A DNA stretch of 64,000 nt from Lachnospiraceae bacterium (GTDB lineage Bacteria; Bacillota; Clostridia; Lachnospirales; Lachnospiraceae): assembly GCA_017553505.1 (NCBI GenBank), contig JAFZLD010000021.1, positions 1 through 64,000 of the forward strand. The letters are read 5' to 3'. The stretch's first letter is position 1. Each line of letters begins with the position of its first letter. A model generated the notes under the pieces. The model was given only the letters and a program-made list of their open reading frames with translations. It had not been told where the DNA came from and did no database searches. Below are positions 49,966 through 59,655 of this stretch, piece after piece. A program made the translations under genes and the position numbers.

Positions 49966-49994
49966 TTGCCTTTGACCATATGGTGTGATACAAT
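49966..49994 (+). promoter_or_regulatory. Candidate promoter of the TPR protein-glgB operon
   Basis: TTGCCT (49966-49971), 17-base spacer, TACAAT (49989-49994). Confidence 0.55.
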
Positions 49995-50041
49995 TTTTAC
50001 GATAGGGGAAGTATTATTTACCTAGGAAAAGGGTGTAAAGA

Positions 50042-53000
50042 TTGGATAAATACGAGTATAAAGTCCGGGCTGATGAGATCCGGGCGCTTATTCAGGAAAG
50101 AAAATACAAAGAAGCCGTTGAGATAGCGGATACCATAGATTGGCGTAATGTTAAGAACAGCATGATGCTCTGCACAATAAGCGATTTGTACAAAATGTGT
50201 AAACGTTTTGAGGACAGCAGAGACGTATTATTCCTTGCTTACCAGAGAAATCCGGGCGGAAGGATGATTTTGTACTCTTTGTGCGAGCTCTCCATCAAGC
50301 TTGGAGATATCGTTAACGCCATTGAATATTTGAAAGAATTCAAGCAGGTTGCCCCGAGAGATCCGGGTCGACTTATCTTAAAGTATAAACTCTATACCGC
50401 CGAGGAAGTAAGCCTCGAAGAGCGTATCGAAGTTCTTGAAGAACTCCAGCAGTATGATTGCAAAGAAAAATGGATGTACGAACTTGCATACCTTTATCAT
50501 ATGCAGGGCGTAAGTGAGAAGTGCGTTGAAGAGTGTAACCAGATTGCCATCTACTTCGGTGAAGGTAAGTACGTGATTAAGGCTCTTGAGCTTAAAGCAC
50601 TTCACGAGCCTTTGTCAGCTGAGCAAGATGCCCTTTACAGACGCCTCACAGGACCCAAGGAGAACGATATCCTTGTTAAGGATATGGATGTCAGCAAGTT
50701 CAATACCATAGATTTGCAGAAAGAACTTGCCAACAGCATGGCGGAGGTTTTCTTTAATGATAATGAGAAGCCTCAGGCTGAGCCGGTAGTACAAGAAGTT
50801 TCCGAGCCTGTAGAAGAAGTGGTGGAGGAGGTTTATGACGACATCACCACCATGATTCCTCCTATTGAGGAAGCACCCGTAAGCGAGCCGGAGACATCCG
50901 AGGTTGAGGAAGCAGAAGCAGATGATATTACCACAGTCATTCCTCCTATAATCGAACCTGTCAAAGAAGACAAAGAAGAGCCTTCCGATGAGACTCTTAT
51001 CTATAATATCAACGATCTTGAATCCGCACTCAAGAAAGAACCCGGAGTTGCACGCACCGTTATGCCCAAGCAAGGCAGATTCGATGACATGCACGAAGTT
51101 ATGCCCAAGGCTACCAACAATCCCGCAATTGTATTTCCCAATTACGACGATATGGTTTCTCTCGAGGGTGACGGTCAGATAAGCTTTAACATCCCCGATC
51201 AGGAAATAGTAGACAAGCAGATTACCGGTCAGATTAGTATTGAAGATGTCCTTGCTGAGTGGGAGCGCTTAAGAAGTGCCAATGAAAAAGCATGGCGCGA
51301 GAACATGCACCGCAAGGTATTACAGCAGACCAGCACTCTGTTCAAGGATTTCGACGAATCTGCAAGAAACGGACTCTTAGAGCAGCTTGAAGAAGAAGTT
51401 GAGACAAGCCCCACCGTTGAACTTACTACCGAAGAAGCAGCCAGACTCGGTATAGATATAGAAGAAGTTGCCGAGCCCGATGAGCCGGCAGATACTGAAG
51501 AGACATCTGAGACTGCTGAGACCACAACAGTTGAGGAATCTTTCTTTGACGATACAGAGGTTACCAAGGTGCTTCCCGCATCTGAAGTAATCGCTTCTTT
51601 GGCAGCAGAGAATGTTGTTCCCGAGGAGATACTTACAGTATCCGATGTTGATACTGATACTGACTCGCAGTCAAGCGACATCAGAGAGATAGTTATTGAC
51701 GAAGAGGAGCCTACTGCCGAAGAATTGTTCTTTGACAGGACTCCCTACGTTCAGGAAGAAGATAATACAGAGGAAGCTTCCGAAGTTAAAGAAGAAGAGC
51801 CTGTAACCGATGAACCTACCGAAGAGCAGACCTTCGAAGACAACGGATATCTTGAAGCATTTGCCGAGGCAAGTGAAGAAAGAGATGCATATGACAGAGA
51901 GTTCTTACAGGAAGAAGAACCTGCTGAAGAAGAGACTACAGAGCCGGAAGTAACCGAAGAACCGGCAAAAGAAGAAGTTATTAAAGAGGTTGAGGCCGAA
52001 CTTCCTAAGACCGACGTTAAATTATATGAATTCAAGGCACTCGACGCTGTAGAAGAAACTGTAGCGGAAGTCGAAGAAGCAGTTTCTGAAGAAGTTCCTG
52101 TCGAAGAGACAGATTCTTTGGAGGAAGAGGTTGAGGTTGCGGAAGCTGAGCCCGAGCAGGACACCGTAGAGGAAGAACCTGAAGAAGTTCAGGAAGAGCC
52201 TGTGCAAGAACCTGAGACTCCCGAAGTTGAAGAACCTGTAGCCGAGGAACCTGCAGAAGAGCCTGAGCAGGAAGCAGACACCGCAGAGTCTTATGAAACA
52301 GATGCAGAACCTGTCGGGCCCGAAGCGCCCGTAATCAGACCTTCAGGTTTCACAGCAGAGCAGGAAGAGCGTTTCGAGTCATTCATTCAGCTTGAAGACG
52401 GACGTAAGAGACTCAAAGAAGCCATTGAGAAGATTTCCACTGATTCTTCGCACGGTAACGTTATTATCGGCAGCGAAGACTTAGACAGTGCAATTGAACT
52501 TGCCAAGGGACTCATCATGGAGCTTTCTTCCAAAGAAGAGATTTCGGGCAAGGTTGCCAAGATTAAGGCAAGCACCTTAAATGCCAAGGATGCCGACGAG
52601 ACACTTTCTAAGCTTTACGGCGGCGCACTCATTATTCAGGATGCGCACGAGTTAAGAAGAGAGACGCTCGATGCTGTAAGACGTATTCTTTCGGCAGATG
52701 ACAAGAAGCTTTTCATTGTGCTTACATGCTTAAGACGTTCCAAGCACAAATTCATATCCGACAACAGCGATATGCTCGGTAATTTCGACGTAAGCTACGA
52801 CATTGAAGCCCTCAATAACAAAGAACTTGCCGCTTACGCCAAGGCATATGCGCTCAGCCGCGATTATACAATCGATGAAATGGGTATGCTTGCGCTTCAC
52901 ACAAGAATCGACGGCAAGCAGACCAATGAACATAGTGTAACGGTAACAGAGGTTAGGGACTTGGTGGACGAAGCGATTGCCCGCTCCACTAAGAAAAACG

Positions 53001-53089
53001 CCAAATATTTCCTGGATGTTTTAATGGGAAAACGCTATGACGAGAACGACATGGTGGTATTAAAAGAAAAGGATTTTGCCGAGAAATGA
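50042..53089 (+). CDS. TPR scaffold protein with long acidic region and degenerate AAA-like C-terminus
   Basis: A 1015-residue cytoplasmic protein. Residues about 1-205 are TPR-like helical repeats; about 240-765 are disordered and very rich in Glu, Pro, Thr and Val. Residues about 770-1015 look like an AAA-type module with strands VIIGSEDL, GGALIIQDAHEL and KLFIVLTCLR, but have no Walker A, so it is probably not an ATPase. The disordered part contains DDITTMIPPI (266-275), DDITTVIPPI (294-303), ARTVMPK (337-343) and later TKVLPA, which look like repeated short binding motifs. The start is probably TTG 50042 after AAAAGGGTG. The stop overlaps glgB (ATGA), tying it to glycogen synthesis or cell-surface sensing. 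Confidence 0.7.
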   Translation: MDKYEYKVRADEIRALIQERKYKEAVEIADTIDWRNVKNSMMLCTISDLYKMCKRFEDSRDVLFLAYQRNPGGRMILYSLCELSIKLGDIVNAIEYLKEFKQVAPRDPGRLILKYKLYTAEEVSLEERIEVLEELQQYDCKEKWMYELAYLYHMQGVSEKCVEECNQIAIYFGEGKYVIKALELKALHEPLSAEQDALYRRLTGPKENDILVKDMDVSKFNTIDLQKELANSMAEVFFNDNEKPQAEPVVQEVSEPVEEVVEEVYDDITTMIPPIEEAPVSEPETSEVEEAEADDITTVIPPIIEPVKEDKEEPSDETLIYNINDLESALKKEPGVARTVMPKQGRFDDMHEVMPKATNNPAIVFPNYDDMVSLEGDGQISFNIPDQEIVDKQITGQISIEDVLAEWERLRSANEKAWRENMHRKVLQQTSTLFKDFDESARNGLLEQLEEEVETSPTVELTTEEAARLGIDIEEVAEPDEPADTEETSETAETTTVEESFFDDTEVTKVLPASEVIASLAAENVVPEEILTVSDVDTDTDSQSSDIREIVIDEEEPTAEELFFDRTPYVQEEDNTEEASEVKEEEPVTDEPTEEQTFEDNGYLEAFAEASEERDAYDREFLQEEEPAEEETTEPEVTEEPAKEEVIKEVEAELPKTDVKLYEFKALDAVEETVAEVEEAVSEEVPVEETDSLEEEVEVAEAEPEQDTVEEEPEEVQEEPVQEPETPEVEEPVAEEPAEEPEQEADTAESYETDAEPVGPEAPVIRPSGFTAEQEERFESFIQLEDGRKRLKEAIEKISTDSSHGNVIIGSEDLDSAIELAKGLIMELSSKEEISGKVAKIKASTLNAKDADETLSKLYGGALIIQDAHELRRETLDAVRRILSADDKKLFIVLTCLRRSKHKFISDNSDMLGNFDVSYDIEALNNKELAAYAKAYALSRDYTIDEMGMLALHTRIDGKQTNEHSVTVTEVRDLVDEAIARSTKKNAKYFLDVLMGKRYDENDMVVLKEKDFAEK

Positions 53090-54981
53090 AATCAATAGCC
53101 ATTACCGAAACCGATCAGTATCTTTTTGCACAAGGTACACACTACGAAATATACAAAAAAATGGGAGCTCACCCTTGTAAAATGGACGGCAAGGACGGCG
53201 TATACTTTTCCGTATACGCCCCTAATGCCGTGGCTGTATATGTCGTGGGAGATTTTAACGGATGGAAGGAATGGGACATACCCCTCACAAAGCTTGGTCC
53301 CGGCGGTATCTGGGCAGGCTTCGTGGAAGGTGTGAAGGAATATCAGTATTACAAGTTCTTTATACAGGCTCAGGACGGTTCTACACTCTACAAGGCCGAT
53401 CCTTATGCCAATTTCGCCGAGAAACGTCCCGGCACCGCATCGAGAATCTATAATCTCGAAGGCTTCGACTGGACTGACTCCAAGTGGATGAAAAACCGCG
53501 ATAAGAGTGATATGTTCAAGGAGCCGCTCGCTATCTATGAATGCCAGATAGGTTCTTTTATGAAGCACCCCGGTAAGGAAGACGGCGGATATTATTCTTA
53601 CAGAGAATTCACAGACAGAATAGTTGAATATTTAAAGGAGATGAAGTATACCCACATAGAGCTTATGGGTATAGCAGAGCATCCTTTTGACGGTTCCTGG
53701 GGTTATCAGGTTACGGGCTACTATGCGCCCACATCCAGATACGGTGAGCCCAAGGATTTTATGTACCTTGTGAATACACTTCACAATAACGGTATCGGTG
53801 TAATCCTTGACTGGGTTCCCGCTCATTTTGCCAAGGACGCTCACGGACTATCCAATTTCGACGGCGGCGCTGTATATGAGCATCCGGATCCGAGGCTCGG
53901 CGAGCATCCCGAATGGGGCACCAAGATTTTTAACTATGGAAAGACCGAGATTAAGAACTTCCTTATTGCAAACGTCTTCTATTGGATTGATATGTTCCAC
54001 ATTGACGGCGTGCGTGTAGACGCGGTTGCATCCATGCTCTATCTTGACTATGGCAAGAAAGACGGCGAATGGGTAGCCAATAAATATGGCGGCAACAAGA
54101 ACCTTGAAGCAATCGAGTTCTTTAAACACCTAAATTCAATCATTCACAAGGAATATCCCGGATTCATGACCATTGCCGAGGAATCTACCGCATGGCCGAA
54201 GGTTACGGGACCGGTGGAAGAAGACGGACTCGGATTCTCCTTTAAGTGGAACATGGGTTGGATGCATGACTTCTGTGAGTACATGAAGCTCGACCCTTAC
54301 TTTAGAAAAGACAACCATTACAACATGACATTCGCCATGAGCTACAATGAGTACGAGAATTATATTCTGCCCCTCTCTCATGACGAGGTAGTACATCTTA
54401 AATGTTCAATGGTTGAGAAGATGCCGGGATACAAGGTAGATAAGTACGCTAACCTCCGTACCGGTTACACATTTATGTTTGGTCACTGCGGCAAGAAGCT
54501 TTTGTTCATGGGCCAGGACTTCGGTCAGGAGCGTGAATGGAGCGAGGAGCGCGAGTTAGACTGGTACATGCTTGAGAATCCTTTGAACAGGGGCCTCAAG
54601 GATTATGTCTGCGAGCTTCTTAAGATATACAGGAAATACCCTTGCATGTATACCGACGACAACAGCTGGAAGGGCTTTGAGTGGATTAATGCCGACGACA
54701 AGGATCGCAGTACTTATTCCTTCATAAGAAGAACCGAAGCCGATTCCAAGTGCCTTCTTTTTATCACAAACATGACACCCATGAAGTGGGAAGGCTACAA
54801 GCTCGGCGTGCCCAAGGATGGTACATACAAATTGATCCTCAACAGCGACGACGCTCGCTTCGGCGGCAGCGGCACTCCTGTCGAGGCCAAGTACAAAGCC
54901 GTTAAAGACCTGTGCGACTACAAGGATTACTCCATTACATTGGATATTCCTCCGTATTCTGCATTTGTTTTGGAATTCTAG
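53086..54981 (+). CDS. glgB: 1,4-alpha-glucan branching enzyme
   Basis: A 631-residue GH13 enzyme that forms alpha-1,6 branches in glycogen. N-terminal CBM48 (about 35-120; YAPNAVAVYVVGDFNGW), (beta/alpha)8 barrel with nucleophile D312 in DGVRVDAVASMLYLDY, acid E365 in AEEST (53 residues apart, as D405/E458 in E. coli), and LSHDEVVH for the third carboxylate, then a C-terminal beta domain. The start overlaps the scaffold gene by 4 bases, so translation is coupled. Other glycogen synthesis genes (glgA, glgC) are not adjacent; the debranching enzyme is at 27040-29061. Confidence 0.95.
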   Translation: MKSIAITETDQYLFAQGTHYEIYKKMGAHPCKMDGKDGVYFSVYAPNAVAVYVVGDFNGWKEWDIPLTKLGPGGIWAGFVEGVKEYQYYKFFIQAQDGSTLYKADPYANFAEKRPGTASRIYNLEGFDWTDSKWMKNRDKSDMFKEPLAIYECQIGSFMKHPGKEDGGYYSYREFTDRIVEYLKEMKYTHIELMGIAEHPFDGSWGYQVTGYYAPTSRYGEPKDFMYLVNTLHNNGIGVILDWVPAHFAKDAHGLSNFDGGAVYEHPDPRLGEHPEWGTKIFNYGKTEIKNFLIANVFYWIDMFHIDGVRVDAVASMLYLDYGKKDGEWVANKYGGNKNLEAIEFFKHLNSIIHKEYPGFMTIAEESTAWPKVTGPVEEDGLGFSFKWNMGWMHDFCEYMKLDPYFRKDNHYNMTFAMSYNEYENYILPLSHDEVVHLKCSMVEKMPGYKVDKYANLRTGYTFMFGHCGKKLLFMGQDFGQEREWSEERELDWYMLENPLNRGLKDYVCELLKIYRKYPCMYTDDNSWKGFEWINADDKDRSTYSFIRRTEADSKCLLFITNMTPMKWEGYKLGVPKDGTYKLILNSDDARFGGSGTPVEAKYKAVKDLCDYKDYSITLDIPPYSAFVLEF

Positions 54982-54983
54982 GT

Positions 54984-55010
54984 TAAGAAAAGAAATAAAT
55001 ATGCCGAAAT
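54984..55010 (+). promoter_or_regulatory. Candidate flagellar sigma-28 promoter
   Basis: TAAG (54984-54987), 15 bases, GCCGAAAT (55003-55010) closely fits the sigma-28/sigma-D pattern TAAA-N15-GCCGATAA. Transcription would start inside the following hairpin and so escape it, then read the flagellar-associated gene and flagellin. Confidence 0.5.
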
Positions 55011-55044
55011 AAAAGATGAGTGAACGGAATCGCTCATCTTTTTT
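55011..55044 (+). terminator. Intrinsic terminator after glgB
   Basis: AAAAGATGAG (55011-55020) pairs with CTCATCTTTT (55033-55042), followed by further T residues. Confidence 0.88.
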
Positions 55045-55093
55045 AGTGCGGCAAGGATGCGTTTTTCAAGGTTAAATAAAACGCGAGGTCTTA

Positions 55094-57781
55094 ATGAAGA
55101 TTACATTTGATACCCCCAACCTTCAGAAATTTCAGGAAGCAAAAAAAGCATATACATCCGATTCTTCACAGAATATAAGAGGAATCGGTTCTTCTTATGA
55201 TATAACCGCGTCTCTTACGGATTCTAAAGCATACGGCGGCGAGAAGATGTCAGTAAATGATTTGAAGAATTCGATGAAGGCGCGCGACGTTCAGGTATGT
55301 CAGGATTACATGACCGTTATGTCCAACGCCATGTCCGAGGAAGACTTTGGCAAGCTGGTAGCTAACGGTGGCAATCCCGGCAGCATAGAGATTAAAGACT
55401 CCGTAACAATCGTCGATAAGATTAAGCTTGCAGTAGCCCGCTCAGGCCAGGACATCAAGGGCTACACCGATACCCTGGACAAAGAAACCATCAAGGCCAT
55501 GACCGGTCTTGAATCCATGGAAGCGGCAGCAGGACAGGCAGACATTACGCTTAGCAAAGACCTGTGTAAAGAAATATCTGTTGCAGTGCAGGAAATCTCC
55601 GAAGTAACCGAGATGACCGAAGGCATGATGAAGGATTTCGTAAGCACCGGCAAGCCCCTTACCATCGATAACCTCTATCTTTCCAAACATACAAATTGCC
55701 AAGACACCAGAGAGCAGGGCGGTAAGTACTTCACAATCGAGGCACCCGGCTACCTTGCGGAGAAAGGTGCATCGGTCAATGAAGAGTCACTTAAGGGCGA
55801 AGTTACAGACCTTCTTTTGAACTTAAACATAGAACCTTCGGTCGAGAACGTTGAAGACGGAATCTGGCTTGTTAAGAATTCTTTGTATGTTAACGAAGAA
55901 AACCTTGAAAGCTTAAAAGAGGTTAAATCGGTAACCCTTCCCATGAAGGACGAAGAAATCTCTAAGGTAATTTCAATTGCAATCGCCGACGGCAAAGAGC
56001 CCAAGGACGCGCTTGTAACGGCCGAAGAAAGCATCTACGACGAAGCCGTTCGCATTACCGATGAACTTGAGAAAGTAATTGATACACCTTTCATCAAGGC
56101 AGCAAGAGTACTTGAAGAAACAAGACTTAAGATGACTACCGAGGCGAACCTTCTTTTGCTTAAGAGCGGTTTCCATATCGATACCAAGGATATGGAAGCT
56201 TATGTGGAAGCGCTTAAGAAGATTGAGCAGACGCCCGAATTCAAGGAAGCTGCTGAGGTTGTTAAGGTAAGCGATACCGTTGAAGCCATCAAGAGCATGC
56301 CTGTTAACTTTATTGCACCCATGGCTGATAAGATTGCTACAGCGTCCCTTGAAGAGATTCATGAGACTGCAGCACCCATAAAATCAAGACTCGAAGCGGC
56401 AAATATCGCTTACGAGCAGGTCGGAACCGAAGTCAGAAGAGACCTCGGCGACTCTATTAAGAAGGCGTTCAGAAACGTGCCTGAAATTTTGGAGAGCATG
56501 GGTCTTGAAGATACAGCAGAAAACGAACGTGGCGTAAGAATCCTTGGCTACAACAGCATGCCTATTACCAAGGAATCCCTTGAAACTGTCAAAGAAGCCG
56601 ACAGGAAGCTCCAGGCAGTACTCACAAGACTTACTCCTGCCGATACTCTTAAGCTCATCAGAGAAGAAAAATCTCCCATCAGAATGAGCGTCGATGAATT
56701 GAATGAGTATCTTGACAAGAAGGACACTTCCGAGAGCGAAGAGATAGAGAAATACTCAAAGTTCTTATACAAACTTGAAAGAGACAAAGACATTACTCCC
56801 GAAGAAAGAGCAGATTACATCGAAGTATATCGCTTTATTCACAAGCTCGAGAAGACAGATTACGCGGCAGTCGGAAGCGTTATCAACGCCGGCGGAGAAA
56901 TGACTCTTTCGAACCTTAAAACAGCTATGAAGACCGCCAAGCATCGCGGAATGGACGTTACAGTCGGTGAAGTATACGACACACTGGTTAATCCCGCGAA
57001 GGACGATCCGCTTGAAGCAGACTGGATTTCACACAAATTCGCAGAAATGCGTCAGGCACTGGGTGCTCCCGAGGAAAGTGTAACCGAACTTATTATGAGC
57101 GCAGTTCCCGTTACCGTCGACAACCTCGAGGCGGCTCTTATGTTACGAGCTAAGCGCGGAGACGCATACAAGAAGGCTACCGATGCCAAGGGTGGTGCCG
57201 CCAAAGAAAAAGCATTGTCCCTTACAGACGCTTTCTTTGGCCGTGAAGAAACGATTGATGCTTACGAAGATATGGCAACTGCCTGCAAGAGTGCGGTATA
57301 CGAAGAGTGCATGGGCAAGGATTCGTACCTCGACGTAAGAGCACTTCAGCTGGTTCACAGACAGCTCAATGTCGCAAGAGCATATGCGGATGCGGAAAAC
57401 TACGAAGTTCCCATGGAAATCGGTGGACAAGTTACCTCCGTTAACGTGAAGCTTGTGCATAACTCATCCGAGGAAGCTAACGTTGTGGTATCCATGGAGA
57501 CAGACGATCTTGGACGCATAAGTGCAAGATTTAGTGGTACCGAGAAAGATATTTCCGGATATATTGCATGTAATTTTAAAGAGACCGTTAAAAAAATGGA
57601 GAAAGTAGCCGATAAATTAAACAGTAAGGTGAGTGTGGTATTAAGCAAGACTTCCGACACCGACACGGCACTTTCCAAAATCCCTATGAGAGACAATACC
57701 GAAGAAGTCTCTTCCAAAGAACTTTATAACATCGCAAAACTTTTTTTGGACAACTTGAAAGGAATAACGAATGAGAATTAA
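55094..57781 (+). CDS. Large flagellar-associated protein of unknown function
   Basis: An 895-residue, mainly alpha-helical, charged protein with no signal peptide or TM helix and several internal repeats of a segment of the type VTxDNLxxLK (for example NLKTAMKTAKHRGMDV and VTVDNLEAALMLRAKRG). Its last about 100 residues (VVVSMETDDLGRISARFSG...) have the beta pattern of the C-terminal domain of FliK-type hook-length proteins, a tentative similarity. It overlaps flagellin by 11 bases, so its translation is coupled to flagellin, and a sigma-28-like promoter lies upstream. Similar long proteins next to flagellin occur in related Lachnospiraceae, but I do not know their function. Confidence 0.65.
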   Translation: MKITFDTPNLQKFQEAKKAYTSDSSQNIRGIGSSYDITASLTDSKAYGGEKMSVNDLKNSMKARDVQVCQDYMTVMSNAMSEEDFGKLVANGGNPGSIEIKDSVTIVDKIKLAVARSGQDIKGYTDTLDKETIKAMTGLESMEAAAGQADITLSKDLCKEISVAVQEISEVTEMTEGMMKDFVSTGKPLTIDNLYLSKHTNCQDTREQGGKYFTIEAPGYLAEKGASVNEESLKGEVTDLLLNLNIEPSVENVEDGIWLVKNSLYVNEENLESLKEVKSVTLPMKDEEISKVISIAIADGKEPKDALVTAEESIYDEAVRITDELEKVIDTPFIKAARVLEETRLKMTTEANLLLLKSGFHIDTKDMEAYVEALKKIEQTPEFKEAAEVVKVSDTVEAIKSMPVNFIAPMADKIATASLEEIHETAAPIKSRLEAANIAYEQVGTEVRRDLGDSIKKAFRNVPEILESMGLEDTAENERGVRILGYNSMPITKESLETVKEADRKLQAVLTRLTPADTLKLIREEKSPIRMSVDELNEYLDKKDTSESEEIEKYSKFLYKLERDKDITPEERADYIEVYRFIHKLEKTDYAAVGSVINAGGEMTLSNLKTAMKTAKHRGMDVTVGEVYDTLVNPAKDDPLEADWISHKFAEMRQALGAPEESVTELIMSAVPVTVDNLEAALMLRAKRGDAYKKATDAKGGAAKEKALSLTDAFFGREETIDAYEDMATACKSAVYEECMGKDSYLDVRALQLVHRQLNVARAYADAENYEVPMEIGGQVTSVNVKLVHNSSEEANVVVSMETDDLGRISARFSGTEKDISGYIACNFKETVKKMEKVADKLNSKVSVVLSKTSDTDTALSKIPMRDNTEEVSSKELYNIAKLFLDNLKGITNEN

Positions 57782-58961
57782 TTATAACGTTTCGGCAATG
57801 GTTGCAAACGGTGCTTTGGCAAATAACGACAAGGCTCTTTCCAATTCAATCGAAAGATTGTCATCGGGACTTAAAATCAACCACGCCAAAGACAATGCAT
57901 CAGGTATTGCAATGGCTAAGAGAATGAGAGCCCAGATAAGAAGCTTAGAAACCGCCAACCAGAATTCCAACGACGGTGTGTCCGTTATAGAAATCGCGGA
58001 AGGTGCGCTTTCCGAAATTGAAGAAATGATTCAGAGAATGAATGAGCTCGCAGTTAAAGCCTGCAACGGCACCATGAGTGACGAAGACAGAGCGTTCATT
58101 AACGACGAAATCAAGCAGTTAAAAGAAGAAACCGAGAGAATCGCCAATACAACAATGTACAACGGCTCCGTTCTTCTTAACGGCGACTTCGATGTTAAAG
58201 GCTATACAAACGTTGATGATTTAAAGGTTTCCACATATTCCGACGATGTAAGAAGCGGTGACTATGTAATTACTTCTATCGCAGCTACTTTGGACGACGA
58301 AGGAAACGTGATTGTTGATAAGGTTAAGAACTTGAAATCTGACGGAACCAAATACGATGACACCCTTGAAGACGACGCTATGGTTCCCGCTCCCGATGAT
58401 ATGAAGCTTAAAATGCAGTTCGGAGCAGGTTTTGAAAATCCCGATAATCTTAAGTATACCGCTAAAGGCGATACCATTATCCTGACCGGCGAAAAAGGCT
58501 TCGAGATGGAGTTCCAAGTTAGAAAGAACCTCAATGAAACCAACGTAAAGGTAGATATTACCGGACTTGGTGCCATGAATGTTCAGATCGGAACAGGCGA
58601 AGGCCAGGAGCTTGGTGTAAGAATATCCGCAATCAACTTAAGAACTCTCGGAATCGAGAAATTTGACTGCACCACCAAGGAGAAATCCGAAGAGTTTCTC
58701 GGTCAGATGAACGACAGTTTATTATATATCAACCGTGCAAGAAGCCGTCTCGGAGCATACCAGACCAGACTTGAGCACACCATCAGCACTCTTGATATTT
58801 CCGAAGAAAACATGACCGGCGCATACTCCAGAATCATGGATGCCGACATGGCAGACGAAATGACCGAGTACTCCAAGAATCAGGTACTCGTACAGGCCAG
58901 CACCAGCATGGTAGCTCAGGCCAATGAAAGACCTTCATCGGTATTACAGTTATTACAATAA
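57771..58961 (+). CDS. hag: Flagellin
   Basis: A 396-residue flagellin. The conserved N-terminal D0/D1 helices (MRINYNVSAMVANGAL..., ERLSSGLKINHAKDNASGIAM, SNDGVSVIEIAEGALSEI) and C-terminal D1/D0 helices (RSRLGAYQTRLEHT, NMTGAYSRIMDADMA, SSVLQLLQ) flank a medium-length variable region (about 145-290). Exported through the flagellar type III apparatus and polymerised into the filament. AAAGGA precedes ATG 57771, inside the end of the preceding gene. FliS follows after 8 bases. Confidence 0.95.
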   Translation: MRINYNVSAMVANGALANNDKALSNSIERLSSGLKINHAKDNASGIAMAKRMRAQIRSLETANQNSNDGVSVIEIAEGALSEIEEMIQRMNELAVKACNGTMSDEDRAFINDEIKQLKEETERIANTTMYNGSVLLNGDFDVKGYTNVDDLKVSTYSDDVRSGDYVITSIAATLDDEGNVIVDKVKNLKSDGTKYDDTLEDDAMVPAPDDMKLKMQFGAGFENPDNLKYTAKGDTIILTGEKGFEMEFQVRKNLNETNVKVDITGLGAMNVQIGTGEGQELGVRISAINLRTLGIEKFDCTTKEKSEEFLGQMNDSLLYINRARSRLGAYQTRLEHTISTLDISEENMTGAYSRIMDADMADEMTEYSKNQVLVQASTSMVAQANERPSSVLQLLQ

Positions 58962-58969
58962 GGTGATAT

Positions 58970-59446
58970 ATGACAAAAGAACAAATACAGGCTTTTACCC
59001 TCCGAGTAAGCTCAGCCAACAAAACTGAGATGATAGTGATTCTATACGACATAGCAATCACATACCTCAATGATAGTGTATCGGCTTTAGAAAACGACAA
59101 CAAATCGTTATTCAGAGCTGAGCTTAATCGGACTAAAAGTACAGTACAAGAGCTTATGAATTCTGTGGATACGTCTACGGAACTTGGGGCTACGCTCCTT
59201 AAGCTCTATGTGTACTGCAATCGTGAGCTTACCGAAGCTTTTATCAATTACGACGAAGCGCCCGCAAGGCATGTTATCAAAATTTTCGGTGAGTTAAGAG
59301 AAGCATACAAGGTAGCAAGTTCACGTGACAAAAGCGCTGCAGTTATGACCAACACGGAGACCGTTTATAACGGACTTACGTACAATAAAAATCTCATGAA
59401 TGAAATTCTGACAGACAGAGCATCCAACAGAGGTTTTCTGGCATAA
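58970..59446 (+). CDS. fliS: Flagellin chaperone FliS
   Basis: A 158-residue four-helix protein. The opening EQIQAFTLRVSSANKTEMIVILYDIAITYL matches the FliS helix 1-2 region, and the position directly after flagellin supports it. FliS caps the flagellin C-terminus in the cytoplasm until export. It is a little longer than typical FliS (about 125-135 residues) owing to the C-terminal tail. AAGGTG precedes ATG 58970. Confidence 0.85.
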   Translation: MTKEQIQAFTLRVSSANKTEMIVILYDIAITYLNDSVSALENDNKSLFRAELNRTKSTVQELMNSVDTSTELGATLLKLYVYCNRELTEAFINYDEAPARHVIKIFGELREAYKVASSRDKSAAVMTNTETVYNGLTYNKNLMNEILTDRASNRGFLA

Positions 59447-59506
59447 CACTAAGCATAAGAAGAAAAAGTTTGAGTTTTAGATTCTTTTGACACATATAAA
59501 TTTAAG

Positions 59507-59550
59507 AAAATCAAGGACTTTCGGATTATCCGGGAGAACTTGATTTTTTT
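59507..59550 (+). terminator. Intrinsic terminator after fliS
   Basis: AAAATCAAG (59507-59515) pairs with CTTGATTTT (59539-59547), inner CGGAT/ATCCG pairing, and a T-tract. Confidence 0.82.
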
Positions 59551-59655
59551 CTTTGTGGAGATTTAACAAAAAAAGAAATTTTGGGGAAAAGGGGTTTACA
59601 AATTTCGGGGAGCGGATTAGAATCCATTCTTGCAGCCGCGTAAGGCGGTGATTTA

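Noticed and set aside
49860..50040. Small RNA between tRNA-Lys and the TPR gene
   Set aside because: Only one hairpin (49938-49959) and a promoter for the next gene can be supported; nothing marks a separate RNA gene.
50615..52207. Several minus-strand ORFs of 60-160 codons
   Set aside because: Ser/Thr-rich or Phe/Leu-rich frames opposite the Glu-rich coding repeats of the TPR protein; produced by codon bias, no initiation signals.
59447..59655. Flp pilin gene upstream of tadV
   Set aside because: The gap holds a terminator and a purine-rich leader; no frame with a prepilin leader and hydrophobic helix is present.
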